Shown piece by piece: positions 14,292 to 23,924 of a DNA stretch of 64,000 bases. The stretch is from Pohlia nutans (Eukaryota; Streptophyta; Bryopsida; Bryales; Mniaceae). Made by a program: the position numbers and the translations under genes. Position 1 is the first letter of the stretch; each line of letters starts with the position of its first letter. The stretch spans positions 2,501 through 66,500 of the forward strand of contig CM040093.1 in assembly GCA_022496805.1 (NCBI GenBank), written 5' to 3'. The notes beneath the pieces are model-generated. The model made no database searches. It was not told the DNA's origin and saw only the letters and a list, made by a program, of their open reading frames with translations.

Positions 14292-15423
14292 ATAGGTGCT
14301 GGGCAGAGGCTGCAGCAGAGCGCCTGGTGACGCGAGGGGAAACCGCCTTGCCTTTCTTGGTTGCTGGTTTATCCGGGGAAGGATCGTTAAGGTCTGCAAC
14401 CGAGGATGTAAGGAAAGTCCACCTGTAGGGGTTCGGATTCACCCTGATATCACCTGGACTGCCTGTTAGCTTATGGATAATATCGTCCTCCCAAGTACAG
14501 TAGTCGGTTTTGGGAGCTCCCTGAGCAAAGGCGATCTCAACGTTATCCACCTGTACCATGGGGAAAAGGACGCAGCGCTGATGTGGGCCTTCTCCAATTG
14601 GTTCCCAGTTGCAGAACCATACTACATCTATCCATTTAGCAATGGGGAATACTGCGCCCTGTTTTCGAACAAAAAACTTTCTCATAGAGAGCGCAAGATC
14701 TGCCACTAGATGCTCCCTGGCTGTCTTAGTGGTCTACGAATACGTTCCAATGATGGAGATCTGGTGTTTGACCAGAAGCCAAGGAAAATAGTGGCCGGAC
14801 TCTGTGAGAACATCGATTGCATGTTTGCCATTTGAATTAACTGTTCTTCTGTTCCTATAAAGGAAAGGATAGATCACACCACGCTTAGTGCCCGAAGGTA
14901 TGTCTGGAATTCCAATGGCTTCCCGGAAGTTTGTAGGAATAAATGATGTGCGGTAGCTTCGTTTGTTATCCACCGCAAAGTAACAAGCCAAAGGACTTTT
15001 CAACATAAGCTCCTCCTCCTGAATCTGCTTTCCTTTGTCCAGCTGGGGCAACTGCTGCACCTCCAGTGAGCCTTCCAAATCTTCTTTCCGAGCCCTGTCA
15101 TCATTAGGAAGTTGATGATGTTGTAGCCCCTGGGACCCGTGTGAGGTGTTCTTCGAGTGATCCTCCTCTATGGCTTCCGGAGCTTCTTTCGAGTCCACTG
15201 ATGGGGATGGGGAGATGCTTTTGGCTCTAAAGGTCAGACCCCATTTCTCAATGGATGAGAATTTGGGAGGTTTAGGCAGGGCTTTCGGCTTGAGATACTC
15301 CAGGGTTGCAGTTTGTGCATGGGTGAACTCTCTTTCGATCTCCCCTTGGTCGGCAGCTAGCTCATGAACTGCCTCTGAAGAGCTACCTATGTGAGTATCA
15401 ACACCACGCAACTGTGATTTCAT
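14242..15423 (-). pseudogene. LINE ORF1, frameshifted
   Basis: A 229-residue frame begins at the ATG at 15423 and ends near 14734. A second frame of about 154 residues covers 14706-14242 and appears to continue the same protein after a frame change near 14720. The first part is charged and low in complexity. The second contains a compact region with Trp-rich blocks (WIDVVWFCNWEP) and a basic tail. Plant L1 ORF1 proteins are RNA-binding chaperones, often with a DUF4283-like domain; I infer that role from position, not from a diagnostic motif. No zinc knuckle is visible. Confidence 0.6.
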
Positions 15424-15512
15424 ATAACTGTCACAACTGGAATATCACAACTATAATTATCTAAAAAAACTTAATTTAGATCATCACATAATTTACTTAA
15501 AGTAATCATAAT

Positions 15513-15555
15513 AAATTAACCCTTAAACCCCCCTTGGGCGTTTAAGGGTTAATTT
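15513..15555. repeat. Perfect 16-bp inverted repeat
   Basis: AAATTAACCCTTAAAC at 15513-15528 is matched by its exact reverse complement at 15540-15555, with an 11-nt loop. It lies about 90 bp upstream of the LINE ORF1 ATG. Its function is unknown; it may be the relic of a small foldback element. Confidence 0.85.
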
Positions 15556-16151
15556 GACTTAAGGAGGACTTTTGCATATCGAGAGTCTTCTACTAGTTTC
15601 AATGCTCATAAACAGATATAAATGAACAGCTGTAAATTCCACTCTAAAACACCGAGCCGTGATACACACCTAGGTGATCCAATTTTCCATCGTCGAGGCC
15701 TTTGCAATCAAGGTATCATTGATAAAGGCCTTGGTTATTCGACCTCTGTGGTATAGGCCAGGGCCTACTGTTCACAGGAAATTGTCTCGCCAATCTCACC
15801 GTGAGTCCAACCTTACCACCGAGGATGCACATATCGGTTTCCATAGATATGGATTGGGGAGTTTGCAAAGATGTAAGAACCTTCAAGTGCGTAAAAGTAA
15901 GTTTGACAAGTCATAATTAATGCAACTGTTGTTAGAAAATTATGCTTTCTTACGTACTGGTCTTCAAACCTTATACTATTCTTAAAAATTGGTTCTACTT
16001 TAATGCAACATTTTCAAAAAGGCACATATTTAAATTCAGTGGATATGGGGTGTCAGTCTCAATGTCTTGCTTTTCGAATTTGTTGTTCTTTCAATAAATA
16101 TATGTGATTATAATTTGCAATTTAAGCAGGCGAAGTATCATAGTGTAGTAA

Positions 16152-16219
16152 AGTCGAGTGCATTTAAGATTCGAGAAGTAATAGGCCTCAGCTAACTCGA
16201 ATCTTATTTGCACTCGACT
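16152..16219. repeat. 24-bp imperfect hairpin
   Basis: AGTCGAGTGCATTTAAGATT and the following four bases (16152-16175) pair with 16196-16219, with only an internal mismatch where the arms read TTT and AAT. The loop is about 20 nt. No element was identified around it. Confidence 0.8.
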
Positions 16220-17686
16220 AACTGTATTCGAGAAGTGCATGGGCCTTAGATAACTCACAAACTGAACATCATTCAAATCATCGAATACATCATGCTCCTT
16301 CTGCACGACGTCTGAACGATTATGGAGGGCACCAAGTGTCTGCAAGCTTCACTACTTGAAAATAGAATGCAATTATGAGAAACTTTACATATTCAATGTG
16401 TTTCGCTTTTCCATCTAGTAGCAGATTGTCTAAAGAACATAGTTCAGCACAACTGATCCTCAAATCATTTAATTTCTTTGACAATTTATCAAAAACTATC
16501 AATGAATCTTAGCTTCAACAAAAAAGAAGCTGCTCCTCCATCATAAAACGTCGCCTTACCCCAGAAAAATTTCTATCAGAAAGAAAGAAACACAGTACAT
16601 GGAATGAGACATTTCTGTTAACACAGGTAGTGGAGAATGAAATGGAGAGACTCAGGAACCGTGATCCACACCAGGAATTCCCCAGACTTTTGAGTCATTC
16701 GAGGTACACTTCTCTAGAGCAACATCAAAATCCCTCAGCTTAATGCTTTCTCAATACAAGTGGTCATGCACATGTCAAAGGTGAGTGCTCCTGAAGATGA
16801 CAAGGCCTTCACTCCTGGTTATGTACCTGTACTAGAAACAGCCCTCCTCTGTACAGAAAGCTTCCTCCTGCTTTTCACCTATCGTGTCAGACAAACTCAG
16901 TAGCTGAGAAGCGCCTTCACAATGTGCAACCTTGAAACGATTGCAAATAAGGAGATATTGGATGCATGCCCCTGGCTCCAGTTCTCACATAGAGTTCACT
17001 CAAAATCCTTTCTTGCATTTCATCACGCTAGCGAGGTTACCTCACCAAAAAGCACCATGAATTCATAATACACACAGAAGAGATCTCAAATGTCCCGGCT
17101 GATTTAATACCTCCAAACGTCAAGCTTGTAAAACATAGAACCAGCAATTCAATCTTCATGAGTGCTGCTTGAGTTTTGGGTCAATCTGCACAACAGCCTC
17201 CCTTCAATGCTACCTTTAGTTTGCCGTCCTGTCTGGAACTCCTGCAAATGTGAAATTCTTCCTATAAGTAGTGCCCAAATAACTGATATATGAACTTTTA
17301 ATGCGAAAACTTTGCTGATTTAAAGAATCTCCTCCAACCGCAAGAAAGGCAAGTACAAGTTCTAGATGCCGCAATACTCCGAAGATGTCGAAAGTGATTT
17401 AGTAGATGCTCTTGCCTTGTGTTTTAAGAGTGTGAGGCTCAGTACAACTTTAACTGCATCAAAGTCAAAGCCGGGAGCTAATTCAGTTGTGGCCTTCGAA
17501 ATTCACTGCCATAATCGATGTCTGCAAAAAGAAGAATATATTACAGGAAGAACTTGATCTACAATCTCTTCAGAACTACTTGGACAAAGGATGAAAGCTT
17601 CTCAAATCAATCAGAAGTAATGTTTTGGTGTGACTCACTTGTTTCTGCCGAGATTTCTCTATCCGGCCGTTTACCCAGGGTTTTTC

Positions 17687-19204
17687 CTATGGTCTGAATT
17701 TGGCCTTACTAGAAGCGATTTTTCCTTCGAGGATATCCAATATCTCTTGAAATTCAGGCCTTTCAGAAGGGTCATGTTTGAAACATTTATCCAGCAATTC
17801 CTTGATCCAGGGTTCCAAATGTCCAGGTAATTTGGGTCTTCCAGCGGTGAGTAATCTTTTATAGTCATCGACCTTTATCCCCTCTTCCTGAAATGGAATC
17901 CACCCTGTCAAGATTTCATAGCAAGTGATCCCGTAACTATATACATCCGACTTTCTACTGATTGCAGCTTCAATTGCCGCTTCAAGATTAATCGGATCAT
18001 GCTCATCATCTTCATCATCCTCAATAGAAAGAGCAAGCAATATCTCTGGAGCCATCCAATATCCTGTCCCCACAACCCCACTCGAGCACTCAAAATCTGA
18101 TAGACAACACAGCCATTCTACACCATGTTCAAGTTTTGGATCGGGAATATGAGGAGCAAAGAGGTTCCCAATGAGGACGTTTGAAGCTTTCAGGTCTCTG
18201 TGTACAATATTATTCGCATGCAGATCTCGCATGCCTTCGGCAATATCTCGCATCAACCAAGTTGCCAAATCACTCGTAAAGGGCGGGCTTTGGTTGTGAT
18301 TGTGCATCATTCTGCGATCAATGCATTGTCGCAAATCACCCCAATGTCTTAACATTCGGATTCCAAACCTTGAACCATCCTTCCAAACACTAACCCCAAG
18401 TATAGCATTAGTACAGCCGCCTCCAAAGGTACCCCGATTACGTGTTTCTTCATCTCCAAGCATGCCAAGGGGAAAGAGCCTCTGCAGCAACCGCAAGGAT
18501 GTTCCCTTCTTAAACACCTTTACAACCATATCTTCAGTCCTTCGTCCATCAGGGAGTTTATGGTGATAAGTATAAAGCTCGCCTTGCGATCCTTCTGCAA
18601 AAGGCTTTTCACTCACCACGATACCATTCGGATAATCAAGATCCCAATCATCAAAGAATCCAGGAGGCCTCAGACTCGCTACCCACTCGCCATTCGGGTC
18701 ATCCTCTACATGCTCATAAGATTCAAGGGGAAACCGCTCCTGAAGATCCTCCAAGCATTTCAAGTTGTCCTCCGCCACCTTTGCCATCTCCAACTCCAAG
18801 GCCAACTGATTCTTTGCTGCTTTGGCCACCGCACTCTCTGAGGCTGGCTCCGAATCGGAATAGGTCTCGGACTCGGACACAGGGGTCGCCAAGATGGTTC
18901 CCCTCTTCAGCTGACTCCAGTGGTCTCTTGATGCATCAATCTTGGCCTCCGTCATTGCATCTACATCGTTCGCATCCAATTTGCTAATGCGCTCCAGAAT
19001 GCTTAGGATGCGAAAGGAATAAGGGCCGGGGTCGGATGACGATGCACGCACGCTTGAGTCCCCGTGAATAACACCGCTCGAGCATTCATTGTCAGCTGCA
19101 ATGTCCGATCTGAGGTGGCCAGAGTCAACACTTGTATCTACGAATGTGCCTTCCATCACATCGGGCATCTGCCCTTGGGCTATGGGTGTCGCTAAGATCT
19201 TTCC
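17687..19204 (-). CDS. Protein kinase domain protein
   Basis: The frame from the ATG at 19168 gives 493 residues. An N-terminal region of about 170 residues is acidic and repeats an ILATP phrase. The kinase domain fills the rest: a glycine-loop-like segment (EGSQGEL), the lysine in MVVKVFKKG near residue 212, HRDLKASN near 321, DFE in place of DFG near 357, GTGYWMAPE, DVYSYG, and ERPEF near the end. It should phosphorylate Ser/Thr residues. DFE in place of DFG may alter metal binding. Twelve in-frame codons upstream of the ATG (to 19204) read as GKILATP and are preceded directly by CTTCTTTTTGACAG, a good splice acceptor. The true start is therefore probably in an unseen upstream exon. The partner pathway is unknown. 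Confidence 0.85.
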   Translation of the reverse strand, partial: GKILATPIAQGQMPDVMEGTFVDTSVDSGHLRSDIAADNECSSGVIHGDSSVRASSSDPGPYSFRILSILERISKLDANDVDAMTEAKIDASRDHWSQLKRGTILATPVSESETYSDSEPASESAVAKAAKNQLALELEMAKVAEDNLKCLEDLQERFPLESYEHVEDDPNGEWVASLRPPGFFDDWDLDYPNGIVVSEKPFAEGSQGELYTYHHKLPDGRRTEDMVVKVFKKGTSLRLLQRLFPLGMLGDEETRNRGTFGGGCTNAILGVSVWKDGSRFGIRMLRHWGDLRQCIDRRMMHNHNQSPPFTSDLATWLMRDIAEGMRDLHANNIVHRDLKASNVLIGNLFAPHIPDPKLEHGVEWLCCLSDFECSSGVVGTGYWMAPEILLALSIEDDEDDEHDPINLEAAIEAAISRKSDVYSYGITCYEILTGWIPFQEEGIKVDDYKRLLTAGRPKLPGHLEPWIKELLDKCFKHDPSERPEFQEILDILEGKIASSKAKFRP

Positions 19205-19613
19205 CTGTCAAAAAGAAGCAAACTCTTTGGACTTATGGTATCGGACTAGAACGAGGCTTGATATAAGGAACTGCCACGACTAAGCATAAGATCGGCGGCC
19301 TCCAGATGCTGTCATCACTAATCTGATCCTCTGCAGACGGCCAATCCAAACAAGAGGGTGAGAAGAAGGAAATCACGAAGCTCAAAGATGTAAGAAAATT
19401 TGAAACTGGAAGCAAGAATTGATGGCGCTAACATCAGAGAGTAGATACACTCTTCTGAGTTACGATGCACTACAACTACGGTGCTTGTCGGGAGTGTGTC
19501 AATGCAACCGAAACCCTACACGCAAGCGCAAACGAGAACTATCCGCCTCCTCGTACATCAGCGAGTCTCGGATATAAAATTCTACAACTATTGCATACAT
19601 CGATTCTTACACC
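19205..19613. other. Upstream region of the kinase gene
   Basis: The splice acceptor AG at 19205-19206 (minus strand) suggests that this stretch holds an intron and perhaps a first exon of the kinase gene. I could not place the donor or a first ATG with confidence. Confidence 0.35.
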
Positions 19614-20087
19614 TTAGAGCATCCGCACCGGGACTCGGGATAATGAGCGCGCTACATCGGCTTTCGAGGGCTCTACAGTGATCGGAGCACTCGGGGAAAA
19701 ATCTGTCCCTCACCCGCACTCGCCAAATGGGCTGGCAATCGAGGGAAATCAGGGCATCTTCTTCGGCAGGCTAAATCCGGCATGGTCGTGCTGCAGTCGC
19801 GGGCTTACGACGACCTGTTGGAGCCCGCCACGGAGGCCACATTCACAGCCTTGCGACTGCGATTATTGCAAAACCAAGAATAGCCTGATATCTTTGTCGA
19901 TATCTCCGAGGATTGGGCGCGCTAGAGAAAACAAGGGACTCCGAACATTGGCGAGTCGAAGTCGATTTTTGGCGAGGCCGGGACGAACAAGGCAGTTGCC
20001 AGTGGCGCGATAAGGGAATTTTTCCAGCACGGGCCCGCAAAAGAGCATCACGGCCGCGTACAGCGAGTCCCGGTGCGGATGCTCTTA
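19614..20087. mobile_element. PIF/Harbinger-like MITE with TTA target duplication
   Basis: Perfect 21-bp terminal inverted repeats, starting GAGCATCCGCACC, lie at 19617-19637 and 20064-20084. They are flanked by TTA at 19614-19616 and 20085-20087. The 3-bp TTA duplication and the GAGCATC terminus are those of plant PIF/Harbinger and Tourist-like MITEs. The 468-bp element is GC-rich compared with its surroundings and has no transposase, so it would need one in trans. It lies upstream of the kinase gene. Confidence 0.92.
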
Positions 20088-21071
20088 TACAGTATGTCAA
20101 ATACACAGACAACATCATGTTGCAACCCAAATGTGGCTTCTTTGACCTTTAAGGATTAATGAATGGAACTTTGAGTACCTCCAATAATGAATAGAGAGTT
20201 ATTTCAAAGATTGAAAAATCTAATGTATAGGAGGCAAGGTTTGGCAAGTCTTGAATAATAAAGATCCTATTAGAAGCCCCATTGGCTCAAGGTGACTGTT
20301 GCCTAGTCTCAAAAGATTAGGTTGAGACCCAAATGATGGGCCCATTGAGGGTGCTCTAAGGCCATAAGTTAGGGGGTTAACATGCAGGGCGACCCCTTTC
20401 ACTTTCAGGAAAATTCTATTGACAACAATCCAAGTACATTAAAGTATGACATAACGCTGTTAGGTAATTTAAGTTGCTTGATTTTTAGAAAAATTTATGA
20501 TATTTTATGTTTGCACTAAGAATGACATATATTGAGTCTAAGATAATACTAGCCTATCAATTCTTGCAAAAGATGAATCAAATGACTCTAACATAGATGA
20601 CAAATGCAAATTAGCAAACAATGTAGTATAAGAGATGGATCTATGAGATCTTGATTAAATCATTAGTTCTTTGAGGCCTATGAGCTCAGGAGACTTGGAA
20701 AGACTCTATGAGTGTTATAGATCATGTAGAACATTATCTATACAAAGGGTACATTTTATCACAATTCCACAATTTCAAGGAAATCGTTGTAGTTCGCCCG
20801 TTAAACTTGGGCACACATTCTCACCGCATACTAAAGGAGTGCAAAAATCCAAGCAAGTTATCTCACTTCAAAGATTAAGCTATGATGAATTGGTGGTTAT
20901 GCTATTTGTAGATTATTTAAAAGAAAACAACCACCTAGAGGCTTCTTGTCCTTAAAGGGTTAATCCCCGCAAAAAAAACCTGTGATATTTAACGAACTCC
21001 TAGTCCTCTATCATTCTTCCTATCCACTTGGCCTAAACTCTAAATCCACTCAGTCACCCTAAACCCATATA
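20088..21071. other. Intergenic, no gene recognised
   Basis: AT-rich sequence with only short open frames, the longest about 94 codons at 20671-20955, with no recognisable family. No repeat borders are evident. The Tc1-type element inserted at its right edge. Confidence 0.4.
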
Positions 21072-22672
21072 CAGTGACTTCAAGAAATGAGTCTTTGAGG
21101 GTATTTGATTTAGAAAAGTAACAACGTAGAGAGTATGAAGAATCAAAGCAATAAATTTTGAACATGAAAGTTTGAGAGCATGAAGTAATTGACAACCTCA
21201 AGAAAATTGAAAAGAAATTGCCACTAGATTAAAAAAATACATAGTGCCAAAGTTGACTATGTACATAGACTCATTTTTTGAGGCGTTATAGAAAGAGTGA
21301 TCAAAATCTTGTCCACTTTCCACGAGCAGCCAAAACAGCTGCAATTCGATCTGGCATGCTAGCATACAATCTCTCACACTGCTCTGTAGTGATCGTCTTA
21401 TAAGTCTCCTCCACACGCTCCCATAATTGCAAAAGACCTACAGGAGGAGTTGGATAGGAATTCAAACGATGTTTGAGAATTGCCCAAACATGTTCTATGG
21501 GATTTAGGTCTGGGGATTGAGCTGGCCACTCTAAAACAGTGAATGGCTGCTCTAAGAACCATTTCTGAACAATCTTTGCCTTATGTATAGGAGCATTATC
21601 ATGCTGGAAAATGACGTTACTGAGGTTCAAGTATCCTAATCTCTCTAAACTCCAGTACAAATCTCCATGCAAGATTGTAATATAGTCCTTCGCATTTATA
21701 CGCCCGTCCACCCTTTGTAAATCACCTACACCTCTTGCTGTCATACAACTCCATAGCATCAAAGACCTTCCACCATACTTCACTGTTTGCTTCACCGCAC
21801 GATCAGGGAAGATTTTTTGGTCATTGACCCAACACCAAGTCCTCCCATCCGCATTGAAACGATTTATCTTCGTTTCATCACTAAATACAACTCTCTTCTA
21901 ATCCTCTACTGTCCACTCTTCATGAATTCTTGCAAATCGTAGCCTCTCTCGTACATTTTTCTTTGACAAACAAGGCTTAGGAATCTTCTCACAGGCACTC
22001 AATCCAGCATTTCTCAAAGCAGACCGCAAAGTGTTATCACAGAAACCCACTTCTCTACCCTCTCTCAACACTTTTGCTGCATGTACTGCTGTTTCTAGCC
22101 CTCCAACCATGACCAAACGCACTGCACGTCGTATCTCTGAAGCGCTAAGAATCTTTGGAACACCTCGTTTTGGCAATTCTAAGTCACTACAATGTTTCTT
22201 CCTCACTCTATTCACCGTACTCTGTGAGAAACCCAATGACTTTGCAACCACTCTTGTACTCTTGCCTTTCATCAAAAGAGCAACAATATCTCTCACTTTG
22301 TCTCCTGAAATTGGCTTCATTATGCCAATTCTAATTCCTATTCTCCACAGTATGGTCCACAAGAGGGAAGAGAAGAAAAAGCACAAAAAAATTCATCAAA
22401 AAACACAAATTTCTCTATGTTCTACACTCAAATGTTGCCATGTGAAGTTGCTCCACAAGCCACCTCAAAAAATGAGTTTATAAGGGTACATGCACATTTG
22501 TGATCTTAACTCACAATGTAGATATTATTTAGGCAAAGCGCCATGTGGCATGTGTTAAGAATTCATGAGTCACAATAGATTTTTTTGCTCAGCTTCATCT
22601 GCCTTAATGTTTCCCGGCTAGCCCCATCAATGCTCCTTGATAGGAGCATTGACTCATTTCTTGAAGTCACTG
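21072..22672 (-). mobile_element. Tc1-type DNA transposon, complete ends
   Basis: A 22-bp perfect terminal inverted repeat, starting CAGTGACTTCAAG, occurs at 21072-21093 and 22651-22672. A TA dinucleotide lies on both sides (21070-21071 and 22673-22674), the Tc1/mariner target duplication. The 1601-bp length and single minus-strand transposase of about 340 codons are typical of Tc1 elements. The ends are perfect, so the insertion is recent, but the gene has one nonsense codon. Confidence 0.95.
21301..22320 (-). pseudogene. Tc1-family transposase (DD34E) with one nonsense codon
   Basis: Starting at the ATG at 22320, the protein opens with a paired helix-turn-helix region (MKGKSTRVVAKSLGFSQSTV) that should bind the terminal repeats. 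The catalytic domain carries FSDETK, then HDNAPIH, then SPDLNPIEHVW. I count 34 residues between the second Asp and the Glu, which is the DD34E Tc1 signature. An in-frame TAG at 21898-21900 interrupts the frame just before FSDETK, and no other disruption was seen. Full length would be about 339 residues, normal for the family. Well-known plant mariner-like elements are DD39D, so this type is unusual here. Confidence 0.9.
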
Positions 22673-22674
22673 TA

Positions 22675-22799
22675 TGTGGTTTGAATTCCCAACGACTCAC
22701 TAATACATAGAAGTATAAACTTTATACATTTTCCATATTTTAAGGAATTTTCTCCTTTCAACCTCAATAGTGGTGCTATAATTCTCTATTTGTAGATGG
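22675..22799. other. Host sequence between two insertions
   Basis: This short segment continues across the Copia element at 28779, so both transposons landed in the same older sequence. It has no feature of its own. Confidence 0.5.
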
Positions 22800-22976
22800 T
22801 GTTGGCACCTTGGTATTCAGATAATAAAATGAGAGTACACAGGGGTTTATATACAAAACTAAGTATCCTAAGTGGCGCCAAGATTCAGATCTAACTAATG
22901 ACTAACACAATGGATGAATGACCAGTCGGATGATAAAGCGCTAGATGAAAAGTCGACTGACGAAATCATTCTAACA
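22800..22976 (-). repeat. Copia 1 3' LTR
   Basis: This 177-bp terminal repeat starts TGTTGGCACC and ends TTCTAACA on the plus strand. It matches 28602-28778 at about 96 percent. Confidence 0.96.
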
Positions 22977-22985
22977 CCCTCCCCT
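22977..22985 (-). promoter_or_regulatory. Copia 1 polypurine tract
   Basis: AGGGGAGGG on the minus strand directly abuts the 3' LTR, the expected site for plus-strand DNA priming. Confidence 0.85.
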
Positions 22986-23122
22986 GATTTCGCAATCCTT
23001 AAGAAACGTATACTTCTTTTCCAGCCATCTTGTCTGCTGCCGACTTTGTGATTTGTCTTGTTGTGCTGACTTGTTGCGTGTGAAGTAGATATAGCTGATC
23101 TTAGTTGCAGTCAGGTTGAGTC

Positions 23123-23924
23123 GTAGGGTGTTGGTCTGTGGAGGTCTTTCTTATATGCGCTGTGGGCAGTCTCCTCTTTCCTTAGTCGACTGTTTGCGTA
23201 CATATCGGATAGGGTGGCCGAAGAATGCTTAGAGGCGAAGAGGATTGCGTCTGAGTGTTGTGAGTCGTCGGAGAGCGCTATTCCTTCAGTCTTAGTGGGA
23301 GGTGTGAGTGTGGTAACTGGGAATTCTTCTGGTGTCAAAGATGTGGGAGGGTCGACATATTCTGGCCGACCTCTAGCCTCAAATTTCCCAGAGAGTAGTA
23401 GTTCTGCTGTAGTTGATACGCCCGAGCCATCGCGAAGGATCATTGCGGAAGAGCGGCATACCTGTGGTCATGTGGCGTGGGAGCACTGCTGCAGAGATAC
23501 GCGACGTGGAGAGTTCCTTCGAATTCTTCCAGGCCTCCCTGATAAGTTGGTGAAGGAGAGAATCTTTCCCTTGCTACCTGTTTCACCTTCGCTATTGTGG
23601 AGATTGCGTAGAGTGTGCAGGTTGTGGCGTAGACATATAGGAGATACATTTGTTTGGCAAGCTTTAGAGATAGTTAGGATAGATAACCAAGGTTACAGAA
23701 GGCTTGTTAGTAGGGGAGAAGTTCAGCGATTGTCTTTGCAGGAGCGTTTCGAGTTTGAAATGCTGTTTCTTCGTTTTTGTTTGAAATGGGGTGATGCCCC
23801 TTATGGTACAAAGAGATTTTATCAGAACAGAAGAGAAAGATTAGTATCTGCCTTAGAGTGGCAGGATGAGACCTTAGAGTCTAAAACAGAGTTTGTTAGT
23901 GTAAAGGTTTCTGGAGGTCGTTGA
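23123..23924 (+). CDS. Antisense F-box-like ORF inside Copia 1
   Basis: On the strand opposite the retrotransposon genes, a frame is open from just after a TAG near 23120 to the stop at 23924 (about 265 codons). It begins with a hydrophobic, Trp- and Phe-rich stretch, then a Ser-rich linker. About 110 residues before the end is an F-box-like block: LPDKLVKERIFPLLPVSPS, RLRRVCRLWRRHI and VWQALEIVR. F-box domains bind SKP1 and recruit substrates to ubiquitin ligases. The frame overlaps the end of pol by 29 bp. There is no ATG before the F-box block, so expression would need an upstream exon or a non-AUG start. The domain match is by pattern only. Confidence 0.5.

Larger units (their letters stand above)
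10914..15423 (-). mobile_element. Non-LTR retrotransposon (plant L1-type LINE), decayed
   Basis: A minus-strand element has the L1 order ORF1, then an ORF2 with apurinic endonuclease, reverse transcriptase and a C-terminal region. The frames are interrupted by stops and frameshifts but stay recognisable over 4.5 kb. The 5' limit is taken at the ORF1 ATG at 15423 and the 3' limit at the last coding block. The true ends are unknown because no target duplication or A-tail was identified. Confidence 0.88.
15424..17686. other. Intergenic, AT-rich; two hairpins, no gene seen
   Basis: This separates the LINE from the kinase gene. Apart from two inverted repeats listed separately, I see no coding frame, tRNA or element border. 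The part adjoining 17687 probably contains the 3' untranslated region of the kinase gene. Confidence 0.5.
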
